Positions 41,591 to 49,865 of a stretch of 64,000 bases of DNA are shown here, piece by piece. The first letter of the stretch is position 1, and every line of letters begins with the position of its first letter. Source of the DNA: UBA10161 sp038891035 (lineage in GTDB: Archaea > Micrarchaeota > Micrarchaeia > Anstonellales > Anstonellaceae). Below the pieces are notes generated by a model, which searched no databases, was not told the DNA's origin, and saw only the letters and a program-made list of their open reading frames with translations. The stretch is from the NCBI GenBank assembly GCA_038891035.1, contig JAWAEW010000005.1, positions 1 to 64,000 of the forward strand, written 5' to 3'. The position numbers and the translations under genes are program-made.

Positions 41591-41707
41591 ATGGCAAGCC
41601 CGTACAAATTTCCGATTTACCGTATAGACGAAGAAGAGGAGGAGGAAGAGGAAGAAGACGAAGACGAAGATTTTGATGAGGATTGGGAGGAGGAAGAAGA
41701 GGAATAA
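41591..41707 (+). CDS. Acidic microprotein of 38 residues
   Basis: Begins MASPYKFPIYRID and then is almost entirely Glu and Asp, broken only by one Phe and one Trp (DEDEDFDEDW). A ribosome site (GAGGTG, 41580-41585) is 5 nt before the ATG and a TATA-like TTTTATATATTT (41548-41559) lies about 35 bp upstream. The strong signals and the non-acidic head argue for a real gene. It could bind basic proteins or a histone-like surface; this is conjecture. Confidence 0.6.
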   Translation: MASPYKFPIYRIDEEEEEEEEEDEDEDFDEDWEEEEEE

Positions 41708-41773
41708 GTCTGCTTTTTTGAGTGGCATCCTAGTCTGGATTGATTTAAATATGCTTGGATGCCACTTCTTTTT

Positions 41774-42046
41774 ATGGCCAGCGTGGAGGAGGAGATAGTA
41801 CATTGGTGGAAAGATGAAAAAGGAGAATCTCACAGAAATGTGCTTAGGATAGAGTCCGAGCCTGCTTGTGAGTATGGTGGCTTTCCGCGCGACGGCATAA
41901 TTACTTTGAGGATAATGAACAGTGCATCTCAACAGGCGATAAAGCTTTCTCCTGAAGAAGCACTGCGCATTAGCACCCAGCTACTGGCAGTAGCAAAAGA
42001 CCTTTTGAACCAAAAAAGACAGCTTTGGAACCACCACGATGATTAA
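41774..42046 (+). CDS. Small conserved-looking acidic-basic protein
   Basis: 90 residues from the ATG at 41774, about 28 bp after the TATA-like ATTTAAATA (41742-41750), consistent with a leaderless transcript. Begins ASVEEEIVHWWKDEKG, then beta strands (NVLRIESEP; GIITLRIMNS) and a C-terminal helix LSPEEALRISTQLLAVAKDLL. No known domain recognised. Confidence 0.6.
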   Translation: MASVEEEIVHWWKDEKGESHRNVLRIESEPACEYGGFPRDGIITLRIMNSASQQAIKLSPEEALRISTQLLAVAKDLLNQKRQLWNHHDD

Positions 42047-42116
42047 AGAATGGCAATGGGTCTTCTAATGTTGGGCGTAGCTAATTTTATAAGTCAATTC
42101 AAGCAAATCTACTGCA

Positions 42117-43289
42117 ATGGAAACTTTTGATATAGCTATAATAGGTGCTGGCCCCGGAGGCACTTATGCTGCGTATTGGGCTGCAAAGCTTGGCTGCAGT
42201 GTTGCAGTATTTGAAGAGCACGAAAAGGTTGGTGAACCGGTACACTGTGGGGAATGTCTTTCCAAGCTTGCAGCAGAAAGGCTGGGCCTTCAGCTTCCGC
42301 AGGAAGCAATCTCCTGCGAGGTGGAAGGAATCAAAGTCATATGGCCAAGCAGAGGCTTTTCATTCATTAAGGAACCAGGATACACACTTGAAAAGGACAA
42401 GTTCGAACAATATCTTGCAAAGCTTGGAAGCGAAATGGGCGCATCTTATTTTATGAGGCATCGGGTAACTGGACTCAAAAGACAGGACAATTGGCAAATA
42501 GCAACTACGAAGGGAGAGTACGGCGCAAAAATAGTTATTGATGCATCTGGAGTATCTGCAGTGGCTTCAAATCTTCTTAAGCTTAATCCTCCCATGAAAA
42601 CTGTAATTGGGCTGCAATATGAGCTTTCTGATATTGACTTCGGAGGATTTGTTGAATTTTTCCTTTGGCCTTCCTTTGCGCCACACGGATATCTGTGGAT
42701 AATACCAAAAAGCAGTAGAAGGGCAAATGTTGGATTGGTGACTGATGACCTGCCCAACACAAGAAGTCGGCTCGAGAAATTTGTTTCAGAATATGGTCTT
42801 GCTCAGAAAAGCAAAGTGGGGAGGATCGCCTTCGGAGGTAAAATTCCTGCTTCAGGGCCAGTACCCAAGACTTACGATGATGGTTTGCTTTTGGTTGGAG
42901 ATGCTGCTGGCTTTACTTCGCCAATGTTTGAGGGCGGCACCGCACTTGCAATGACTTCAGGCAAATTTGCAGCAGAAGTGGCATCGCAAGCAATAACGAA
43001 AGGAGATATCGGCAAGGCTTTCCTTTCGAAGTACGAAATGCTGTGGAAAGCCGAATTTCCGGATTACTCTGCCCTTCTGAATGGGAAAGAAGCAGCTTAC
43101 AGATACAGCGATGGTGAATGGAACAAAATCGGCATGCTGATACCGCAAGATTTGACTGATCTTTCTGCTTTGCAAAAGCTTGCAATTGGTGCAAAGGTGC
43201 TCTTTCAAGCACCAGGAATTTTCTTTAAAGGCTTCGTTCCTGCTATGGAAGCCCTCGGAAAGTCGCGCGCAAAATATTACGGCTGGTAA
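42117..43289 (+). CDS. Geranylgeranyl reductase family flavoprotein
   Basis: 390 residues. FAD Rossmann motif DIAIIGAGPGGTYAAYWAAKLG (about 5-26), a Cys-bearing VGEPVHCGECLS, GGxxEFFL-type FVEFFLWPSFAPHGYLWIIPK, and the second FAD motif DGLLLVGDAAGFTSPMFEGGTALAM. Archaeal members saturate the isoprenoid chains of ether lipids. With Fni it links to membrane lipid biosynthesis. A TAATTTTATAAG box is about 30 bp upstream and no ribosome site is seen. Confidence 0.92.
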   Translation: METFDIAIIGAGPGGTYAAYWAAKLGCSVAVFEEHEKVGEPVHCGECLSKLAAERLGLQLPQEAISCEVEGIKVIWPSRGFSFIKEPGYTLEKDKFEQYLAKLGSEMGASYFMRHRVTGLKRQDNWQIATTKGEYGAKIVIDASGVSAVASNLLKLNPPMKTVIGLQYELSDIDFGGFVEFFLWPSFAPHGYLWIIPKSSRRANVGLVTDDLPNTRSRLEKFVSEYGLAQKSKVGRIAFGGKIPASGPVPKTYDDGLLLVGDAAGFTSPMFEGGTALAMTSGKFAAEVASQAITKGDIGKAFLSKYEMLWKAEFPDYSALLNGKEAAYRYSDGEWNKIGMLIPQDLTDLSALQKLAIGAKVLFQAPGIFFKGFVPAMEALGKSRAKYYGW

Positions 43290-43361
43290 CGCTGTCTTCT
43301 TTGTGCTTTAATTGGCTTGCCTTACACACTTTTATATTATTTATAGGAGAAAGGTAGCTTT

Positions 43362-44672
43362 ATGGAGGCACTTGAAACTGACTTTTCCAAGATAGGCATT
43401 ATACTTTCAGGGCTTTTGAATGACAAAAAAGTAAAAATTCGTGGGTGGGTTCATCGAAGCAGGACCTCTGGCGGTGTGTGTTTTTTGGTAATTAGAGATT
43501 CGACAGGAATTATTCAGTGTGCCATCAAAAAGGATGTGGTTGGAGAAGACAGCTTCAAGCAGGCCACTGAAGCTTATTTGGAATCCAGCATTATGGTTGA
43601 AGGGATGGTCCGACAGGATGCGCGAGCTCCTGGAGGATATGAGATCTCTGCGACCCAGGTCAGGCTGATTGGAAAAGGAGAACCTTTTCCAATTTCAAAG
43701 GACCAATCAGTTGAGTTTTTACTGGATAAGCGGCACCTTTGGCTGAGAAGCCAAAGACTTACTGCAATAATGAAAGCAAGGCACAAAATAGTTTTTTATC
43801 TGAGGGAATTCCTTGAGAAAGAAGGATTTTGGGAACTTGCACCACCGATAATTACTGGAGCTGCTTGTGAAGGCGGAGCCACTCTTTTTGAGCTGAATTA
43901 TTTTGGACAAAAGGCCTTTCTTACCCAAAGCAGCCAGCTTTATGCAGAAGTATTCACCACTGCTCTTGAGAGAGTATATGTTTTTGCGCCATCCTTTCGG
44001 GCTGAGCCCTCTCGCACAGTAAGGCATTTGTGCGAATATTGGCATCTTGAGCCTGAGATGGCGTTTTACAACCAAAAAATGAATATGGAACTTCAGGAAA
44101 GGATGATTGAGTATGTTGCACAAAAAATGGCAGACAACCATACTGATTTACTTATTTTTTTGGGAAGGGAGCCTGAGAAGCTTAAGGCTGTGAGAGCACC
44201 ATTTAAGAGAATGACATATGAGGAAGCAATTGATCTTGCTGCAAGCAAAGGGGCAAACATAAAAAGTGGGCAGGATCTGGGCGCAGATGAGGAGGCCTTA
44301 CTCACAGAAGGAGAAGATAAGCCGATTTTTGTTACAAACTTCCCTGCCAAAATAAAAGCCTTCTATATGAGGGAAGACCCACAAAATCCTGGCACTGTGC
44401 TGAATGCAGATATGCTTGCACCAGAGGGGCATGGAGAGATAATCGGCGGTTCTGAAAGAATTTGGGAGTATGATGAGCTGATGCGCAAAATAAAGGAGAA
44501 TAATCTTAATCCGAGAGAGTATGAATGGTACATTGATTTGAGGAAATATGGTCCGGTTCCGCACTCTGGATTTGGGCTTGGGATTGAGCGGTTGGTCAAG
44601 TGGCTGCTTGATTTAGACCATATAAGGGATGCTATCCCATTCCCACGAACTATAAATAGGGTGTATCCATGA
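43362..44672 (+). CDS. asnS: Asparaginyl-tRNA synthetase
   Basis: 436 residues. Class II synthetase with N-terminal OB anticodon domain (VKIRGWVHRSRTSGGVCFLVIRD). The catalytic core reads CEGGATLFELNYFGQKAFLTQSSQLYAEVF and FAPSFRAEPSRTVRHLCEYWHLEPEMAF, the AsnRS rather than AspRS form (AspRS usually has 'TEGGTELFP...FLAQSPQLYKQ'). Motif 3 is GFGLGIERLVKWLLDLDHIRDAIPFPRT. Made in the cytoplasm; direct Asn-tRNA formation. The RibL gene overlaps the stop. Confidence 0.87.
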   Translation: MEALETDFSKIGIILSGLLNDKKVKIRGWVHRSRTSGGVCFLVIRDSTGIIQCAIKKDVVGEDSFKQATEAYLESSIMVEGMVRQDARAPGGYEISATQVRLIGKGEPFPISKDQSVEFLLDKRHLWLRSQRLTAIMKARHKIVFYLREFLEKEGFWELAPPIITGAACEGGATLFELNYFGQKAFLTQSSQLYAEVFTTALERVYVFAPSFRAEPSRTVRHLCEYWHLEPEMAFYNQKMNMELQERMIEYVAQKMADNHTDLLIFLGREPEKLKAVRAPFKRMTYEEAIDLAASKGANIKSGQDLGADEEALLTEGEDKPIFVTNFPAKIKAFYMREDPQNPGTVLNADMLAPEGHGEIIGGSERIWEYDELMRKIKENNLNPREYEWYIDLRKYGPVPHSGFGLGIERLVKWLLDLDHIRDAIPFPRTINRVYP

Positions 44673-45214
44673 ATGCGCGCCAGCTTTATTTGTGGTGTGT
44701 TGAAAACAACGGCCTTTCAGACCATGATATGGAAAAATTAAGCCCAAATCAAAGAAAGCTGCTAAGTAGAGGGGAAAATGGTAAATTTTGGCTTTCAAGA
44801 AAAGAAAGGGAAAAATTCACAGTGGCTCTTACTGGTGGTGCATTTGATCTTTTGCATATGGGCCACATCATTACTTTGAGAGAAGCAAAAAAGCAGGCTG
44901 ATTTGCTTGTGGTTGTGGTTGCCACTGATGAACGCGTGAGGGAACTGAAAAAAAGGCCGCCGATACACAATTGTGAGTACCGCACTCAGATGGTTTCTGC
45001 GATAAGATGGGTGGATTTGGCAATTCAAGGCTCGCATGATATAATGGAAACCTTTTATCGGGTAAGGCCAGATGTGGTTGTGTTTGGCTACGACCAGCAG
45101 CCCATGAAGCTTCCTGTCCCAGTAAAAATAGTGCATCTAAAAGATGTTGTATTTGATGAAAAGCTTGCAAAGACCAGCAGGCTCCTCAGCCAGCTTGGCT
45201 TGGGTAAGGATTAA
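44669..45214 (+). CDS. ribL: FAD synthase RibL-like cytidylyltransferase-fold protein
   Basis: 181 residues; ATGA overlap with asnS. The nucleotidyltransferase core begins after a 50-residue N-terminal extension and shows TGGAFDLLHMGHI (HxGH), VVVVATDERVRELKKRPPIH, EYRTQMVSAIRWVD, and RPDVVVFGYDQ. This pattern fits archaeal RibL, which makes FAD from FMN. The extension MNARQLYLWCVENN... is not part of the usual 150-residue form. The geranylgeranyl reductase uses FAD. Confidence 0.83.
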   Translation: MNARQLYLWCVENNGLSDHDMEKLSPNQRKLLSRGENGKFWLSRKEREKFTVALTGGAFDLLHMGHIITLREAKKQADLLVVVVATDERVRELKKRPPIHNCEYRTQMVSAIRWVDLAIQGSHDIMETFYRVRPDVVVFGYDQQPMKLPVPVKIVHLKDVVFDEKLAKTSRLLSQLGLGKD

Positions 45215-45254
45215 AAAACATTATCACGAATTAGAGGCAGTGGGGATTGAGAAG

Positions 45255-45617
45255 GTGACGCACTCAGCTAACACCAACATCCATCACAATATTTCTAATT
45301 CTGCTGATGATTTTACCAATGCGATAAAGATGCTTAAGGAAGCTGAAAAAGTAGCAGCAGAAAAAGTGCAGCAGGCGATGAAAGAGGCGAGCCAGATCGA
45401 GGCGCAGGCGCGTGAAAAGGCAGTTGAAATTTCCTCGCGGAATGCCGAAAAAATTGTTCAGGCAAAAAATGAAATCCTGGCAGAAGGAAGGGCAAAGACA
45501 GAGCGCGAAATTCGAGAAATAATTGGAGAAGCAAACAGGTATGCGGGCAGAATCAGGGCAAAAAAGCTGGATGCACAAGAAGCAAAGGCTCTTGCAGCGC
45601 AAATTTTAGAAGGTTGA
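45255..45617 (+). CDS. ahaH: A-type ATP synthase subunit H
   Basis: 120 residues from a GTG at 45255 with GGGATTGAG 8 nt upstream; longer frames overlap ribL. Peripheral-stalk coiled coil, dimerises with subunit E: EAEKVAAEKVQQAMKEASQIEAQAREKAVEIS. First gene of the operon H-I-K-E-C-F-A-B-D. Subunit I follows 4 bp after its stop. Confidence 0.8.
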   Translation: MTHSANTNIHHNISNSADDFTNAIKMLKEAEKVAAEKVQQAMKEASQIEAQAREKAVEISSRNAEKIVQAKNEILAEGRAKTEREIREIIGEANRYAGRIRAKKLDAQEAKALAAQILEG

Positions 45618-45621
45618 TAGG

Positions 45622-47520
45622 ATGCTTAGGCCAGTAAGAATGCGGAAAGTCAGGCTAATCTGTATAAAATCGGTTGCTTCGAATCTAATAAAGGAATTGC
45701 ACCAGCTTTCTGTTGTCCACATTAAGGATGCAGAGCTTCCGCAGACATTCAAAACAGGCCCACTTGCAACATATGACGAAATCTCCTCGCGTTTAATTCG
45801 CATAAGGTCTTTGAAAGAGATGCTTCAGAATGTATATCATATTCAGCCACCAAAAAAGAAAATCACATTTGAAAAACTCATAAAGCAGGCAGATGAGCTT
45901 TTGGGCCAGGAAAGCACATTGCAGGAGATCCTTCAGCAACAGCAGCAAGCATTGGAGCAGCTTGAAGCTATTTCAGCATCAAAACATGCTCTCTCCGACA
46001 TCGCAAATCTGAATGTTGATTTTTCTGAGCTTTACTCAGAAAGCCTGCAGTTTGTTTTGCTTAAGGCAACCAAAGAGCAGGCAAGCAGGCTCGTGAAGCT
46101 GTTTTCGGAGAGGCAAAATTGCCAACTTCTATCCGCACCTTGCAAAGATGGACATGAAATTGTTCTTGTTGCACTCCAAAAATCTGATGACCCAAGGTTT
46201 TTGGAAAAATTTGGTTCGCTTCTGCAGCTTCCTCAGATTGAAGGCAGACCTGCGCAGCAGCTAAAGCAGCTTGAGCAAAAGGAAAATGAAGTCAAAAAAG
46301 CGCTGGAACAGGCAAATACCAAGCTTGCAAAATTTGCACAAAAATACGGCCCGCTTCTGATTGCTGCGCAGGAGGCATTGGAAATAGAGGCAGACCGCGC
46401 GCGAATTGCTTCATTTTTTTCTGCTACGGATACCCTTTACATAATCGAAGGATGGGTGGAAAAGAAGAAGATGGATTTGTTGAAAACCAAGATTGAAGAA
46501 AAATTTGGCAAAAAAGTGCTTATAACTGAGGCAAAAGTAGACGAACATCATGAAACTCCCCCCACGTTGCTTTCCAATCCAAAGCCTATTCGCCCTTTTC
46601 AATTTATTGTTGAATTCCTTTCTACCACTCATTATAATGAGATAGACCCAAGCCCTCTGCTTGCACTTTTCATCCCTATTTTGTATGCAATGATATTAGG
46701 TGATGCAGGTTATGCAATAATATCGTTCATGCTCTCATCTTATCTTGTAATTATTTCAAAGCGAGGAAGCCTTTTGAGGCAGGTTTCAAGAATCTGGCAA
46801 ATATCCTCAATTCCTGCTTTCTTGTTTGGGGCTGCATTTGATGAATGGTTTGGATTCACGCATGCTGCGTTTTTTGAAAAGATTGGGTTTGGCAAAGTGA
46901 GCTTTTATTCTGCTTTGCTTCATCGAGTTCACCAAATTGAAACACTTATCTTGCTGGTAATAATAGTTGGAGCAATCCATCTTGGCATAGGATTTTTGCT
47001 TGGCGCAATAAATGAATTTGGGCATTCTCGCAAGCATGCAATTGCAAAGCTTGCTTGGCTGGGAATAGAAATAGGTGGGTTTTTTTCAGTTGCTGGGCTG
47101 ATGTTTGGCACATTTCCGGAATTGACTGCGCCTGCCTTGGCTTTACTTGTAATTTCAGCTACTGTAATGATTTTGAGTGAAGGATTTATTGGGGCTTTTG
47201 AAATACCTGGCCTTGCTTCAAATATAATGTCTTATATCCGTATTGCTGCAGTTGGGGTTGGGGGAGTGATACTTGCAGAAGCAATAAATGAGCTTCTGTT
47301 TCCAAAGTGGGATTTCAGTCTAGGTGGCATAATTGCCTTTGTAATTGGGATGGTCGCCTATCTTGGAGTTCACCTTCTGTCTTGTATAATTGCAATGTTT
47401 GAATCATTCATACATGGGACAAGGCTTAATGTAGTGGAGTTCTTCGGGAAGTTTTACAAAGGCAACGGAATAAAGTTTTCTCCGTTCTCGCTTACTAGGC
47501 TTTATAGCCGTGAAATTTGA
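45622..47520 (+). CDS. ahaI: A-type ATP synthase subunit I (a-subunit)
   Basis: 632 residues. The N-terminal 330 residues are the cytoplasmic arm with coiled coils. The C-terminal half holds about eight membrane helices forming the ion half-channels: PLLALFIPILYAMILGDAGYAIIS, LLVIIVGAIHLGIGFLLGAINEF, IMSYIRIAAVGVGGVI, FVIGMVAYLGVHLLSCIIAMFESFIHGTRLN. The essential Arg is in SYIRIAAVG. The downstream 40-nt gap contains a stable hairpin. Confidence 0.93.
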   Translation: MLRPVRMRKVRLICIKSVASNLIKELHQLSVVHIKDAELPQTFKTGPLATYDEISSRLIRIRSLKEMLQNVYHIQPPKKKITFEKLIKQADELLGQESTLQEILQQQQQALEQLEAISASKHALSDIANLNVDFSELYSESLQFVLLKATKEQASRLVKLFSERQNCQLLSAPCKDGHEIVLVALQKSDDPRFLEKFGSLLQLPQIEGRPAQQLKQLEQKENEVKKALEQANTKLAKFAQKYGPLLIAAQEALEIEADRARIASFFSATDTLYIIEGWVEKKKMDLLKTKIEEKFGKKVLITEAKVDEHHETPPTLLSNPKPIRPFQFIVEFLSTTHYNEIDPSPLLALFIPILYAMILGDAGYAIISFMLSSYLVIISKRGSLLRQVSRIWQISSIPAFLFGAAFDEWFGFTHAAFFEKIGFGKVSFYSALLHRVHQIETLILLVIIVGAIHLGIGFLLGAINEFGHSRKHAIAKLAWLGIEIGGFFSVAGLMFGTFPELTAPALALLVISATVMILSEGFIGAFEIPGLASNIMSYIRIAAVGVGGVILAEAINELLFPKWDFSLGGIIAFVIGMVAYLGVHLLSCIIAMFESFIHGTRLNVVEFFGKFYKGNGIKFSPFSLTRLYSREI

Positions 47521-47527
47521 TGCTAAT

Positions 47528-47544
47528 CCGGGCTTGCTGCCCGG
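47528..47544 (+). promoter_or_regulatory. GC hairpin in the ahaI-ahaK junction
   Basis: CCGGGC-TTGCT-GCCCGG, a perfect 6-bp all-G/C stem with a 5-nt loop. It lies in the only sizeable gap in the upstream part of the operon, immediately before the ribosome site (GAGGTG, 47549-47554) of the proteolipid gene. Confidence 0.6.
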
Positions 47545-47560
47545 CCAGAGAGGTGTAAAT

Positions 47561-47803
47561 ATGGTATTGTTGGAAAACACAGGTGCGCTTGGAATTGCAG
47601 CCGCTTTGTCCATGGTAGGGGGGGCTCTTGGAACCGCATGGGCGCAGGCATCCATAGGATCTTCTATCATGGGGGTGCTTGCAGAAAAGCCGGAAGAAGC
47701 ATTCAAGCTCATAGTATATATTGCGCTTCCTGAGCTGATAGTGCTTCTTGGTTTCGTCATAGCATTCCTGCTGGTAGGCAAGATCGAAGGAGTAGCGCAC
47801 TAA
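47561..47803 (+). CDS. ahaK: A-type ATP synthase subunit K (proteolipid c-subunit)
   Basis: 80 residues from ATG 47561 with AGAGGTG upstream. Two membrane helices: ALGIAAALSMVGGALGTAWAQ and IVYIALPELIVLLGFVIAFLLVG. The second carries the ion-binding Glu in ALPELIVL. The residue after Glu is Leu, not the Ser/Thr often seen in Na+ rotors, but ion type cannot be settled. Many copies form the ring per complex. Confidence 0.93.
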   Translation: MVLLENTGALGIAAALSMVGGALGTAWAQASIGSSIMGVLAEKPEEAFKLIVYIALPELIVLLGFVIAFLLVGKIEGVAH

Positions 47804-47814
47804 GGAGGCTTCAG

Positions 47815-48375
47815 ATGGGATTTGAAGAGCTTGCACAGCAAATTCAAAAAAACGCAGAAGCTGAAGGCAGGAGAATAATCCATACTGCACAAAAGAACGC
47901 AGAAAAAATAGTTGAAGCTGCCTCCAAAAATGCAGATGAAAACCTCAAGAAGGCAAAAGCTGAGGCGGCAGCCTTAGTGAAGCAGGAGCACGCAGAAAGA
48001 GTTACTTCAGCAAAGCTTGCGGCAAAAAAGATAATAAGCGAAGCAAAGGATGATGCTGTAGAGGCAGCTGTTCAAGAAGTGTGGAAAGAATTTGTTGCTA
48101 CTGCAACAAAAAAATCCACCTACCCTTCGCTGCTTGCAAAGCTTGTGCAAGAAGGACTTAAGGAGCTTGGCACAAAGGAAGCAGTTCTTTATGTAAGAGA
48201 TGAAGATCGCTATTTAGTTTCAGGCTATCAGCTTGCTAAGCTTCCTTCTGAGTACGCTGGCGGCGTGATTGTAGAGTCAACGGACGGCAAAGTGAGGGTA
48301 AACAAGACCTTAGATGAGATATTTTTGAGAAAGAAGGACTGGTTGCGTAAGCAAATATACGAGAAGCTTTTCTGA
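47815..48375 (+). CDS. ahaE: A-type ATP synthase subunit E
   Basis: 186 residues. N-terminal long coiled helix (EELAQQIQKNAEAEGRRIIHTAQKNAEKI) pairs with H in the peripheral stalk; the C-terminal globular domain (about 105-186) contains YVRDEDRYLV and AGGVIVESTDGKVRVNKTLDEIF, the family hallmark. 11 bp after ahaK. Confidence 0.93.
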   Translation: MGFEELAQQIQKNAEAEGRRIIHTAQKNAEKIVEAASKNADENLKKAKAEAAALVKQEHAERVTSAKLAAKKIISEAKDDAVEAAVQEVWKEFVATATKKSTYPSLLAKLVQEGLKELGTKEAVLYVRDEDRYLVSGYQLAKLPSEYAGGVIVESTDGKVRVNKTLDEIFLRKKDWLRKQIYEKLF

Positions 48376-48384
48376 GGGGGGTAG

Positions 48385-49533
48385 ATGCTGAAGCTTTGGA
48401 AATTTGCCGACAGTATTTGCCGGAGGCTTGCCTTCAAGCCTCTCATCTACGGTTATGCAAACGCACGCGTTCGGGCAATGCGTACTGCCTTACTTAGCCG
48501 CAGGCAGGCAGAAGAGCTCATCAGAATAAAGACGAATGCTGGGATAGCAGAATATCTAACTAGAACTCCTTATAAAGAAGACTTTGCCGGGATACCTCCA
48601 GGTATAAATGATGAAGAAAGGATTGAAATTGCAGTTTCAAAAAATTTTGCAAGAGTTGCGCAAAAGCTTCTGCGCATTACCCCAAAACAAGCAAAGCCTC
48701 TAATGCTTGCTTTGCTTGGAAGATACGACGTGCACAATATAAAGACCATATTGCTTGCAAGAAAGCTTGGAAAATCCAGGCAGGAGACTGAGATGCTTCT
48801 TTTGCCTGCAGGAAGCATAAAGGCACACGAACTCGAAAGAATGATGTCTGCGAAAAATGCAGATGAGCTTTATGATGCCATAAAAAGCACACATTTTGGC
48901 AAGAAATTTCTGGCGTCCGAATTCAGCAAACATTTGACAAAAGCGCAAATCCAGCATGCTTTGCAGGCACAAGAGGGTATGTTGGAGCTGCTTCTTTCGG
49001 CAATTGATTCATACCATTATTCTGTAGTGTCATCTGAAATTGTGCCGGAGGATAATGATTCAAAGGTGGTGCTTGAACTAGTGCAAAAGGAGGCAGATGC
49101 AAAAAACATAATGACAATAATGAGGCTCAAGCAAGGCAAAGCAGACAAACAAGAGATTCCTAAGATGATGGTTTGGGGAGGAAGCCTGCCACCAAAGCAG
49201 CTTGAAAAAATGATTGCAGCAAAGGATGTATTAGAGGTTGCAATGCTTGCGGCAGATTTTTTTGCTTCACACACAGGAAAGGAAGAGTTTGAAAAGACGC
49301 AAAAAAAATATGAGCAGGATCACAGGCTTTCCCACTTTGAGGTGGCATTTGAAAGCTCGCTTGCACGAAAAAGCCTGAGAGCTCTTCGAAGAAGCATGAT
49401 GTCGGTTGGAACTATCGCCGGTTTCCTGTTCCTAAAAGAAGAGGAGATGAACAACATACGCAAGATTGTAAGAGGTAAGGCACTTGGGCTTTCTGCTGAC
49501 CAGATAGCACAAATGCTTGTATTGGTGGAATAA
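48385..49533 (+). CDS. ahaC: A-type ATP synthase subunit C
   Basis: 382 residues. All-helical funnel-shaped subunit joining the membrane ring to the central stalk. Shows YGYANARVRAMRTALLSR near the start and repeats of the three-fold helical unit (LLGRYDVHNIKTILLARKLG; IMRLKQGKADKQE). It shares its last base with the start of ahaF. Confidence 0.92.
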   Translation: MLKLWKFADSICRRLAFKPLIYGYANARVRAMRTALLSRRQAEELIRIKTNAGIAEYLTRTPYKEDFAGIPPGINDEERIEIAVSKNFARVAQKLLRITPKQAKPLMLALLGRYDVHNIKTILLARKLGKSRQETEMLLLPAGSIKAHELERMMSAKNADELYDAIKSTHFGKKFLASEFSKHLTKAQIQHALQAQEGMLELLLSAIDSYHYSVVSSEIVPEDNDSKVVLELVQKEADAKNIMTIMRLKQGKADKQEIPKMMVWGGSLPPKQLEKMIAAKDVLEVAMLAADFFASHTGKEEFEKTQKKYEQDHRLSHFEVAFESSLARKSLRALRRSMMSVGTIAGFLFLKEEEMNNIRKIVRGKALGLSADQIAQMLVLVE

Positions 49534-49856
49534 TGAAGGAAAAGATTGCAGTGATTGCAGATTCTGCCACATGCGCAGGTTTTCGGCTGGCAGGGGCAGA
49601 ACATACGTTTGCTTTGGCGGGAAAGGAGGCAGAAGAGAAGCTTTCCCAGCTTTTAGCTGATCCAAGCTTCGGAATAATTATTGTGACAGAAAAGTTGCTT
49701 GAGGGCTGTGACTGGAGACTAAAAAAGAAGGTGGAAGCGACCGCCAAGCCTATTGTAGTGCCAATTCCAGATGCACAAGGCCCAATAGAGCAATCAGAAT
49801 CGCTTTCTGTTCTTATAAAAAGAGCCTTAGGTTTGGATTTAAGCAAAAAGAAGTGA
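49533..49856 (+). CDS. ahaF: A-type ATP synthase subunit F
   Basis: 107 residues; its ATG overlaps the ahaC stop by 1 bp (TAATG). CheY-like central-stalk subunit: AVIADSATCAGFRLAGAEHTFAL, GIIIVTEKLLEG, KPIVVPIPD, RALGLDL. Family length. Confidence 0.92.
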   Translation: MKEKIAVIADSATCAGFRLAGAEHTFALAGKEAEEKLSQLLADPSFGIIIVTEKLLEGCDWRLKKKVEATAKPIVVPIPDAQGPIEQSESLSVLIKRALGLDLSKKK

Positions 49857-49865
49857 GGGATGTGT

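Noticed and set aside
43362..44672. Aspartyl-tRNA synthetase
   Set aside because: The core ACEGGATLFELNYFG and FLTQSSQLYAEVF fits AsnRS; AspRS has a different loop (FLAQSPQLYKQ).
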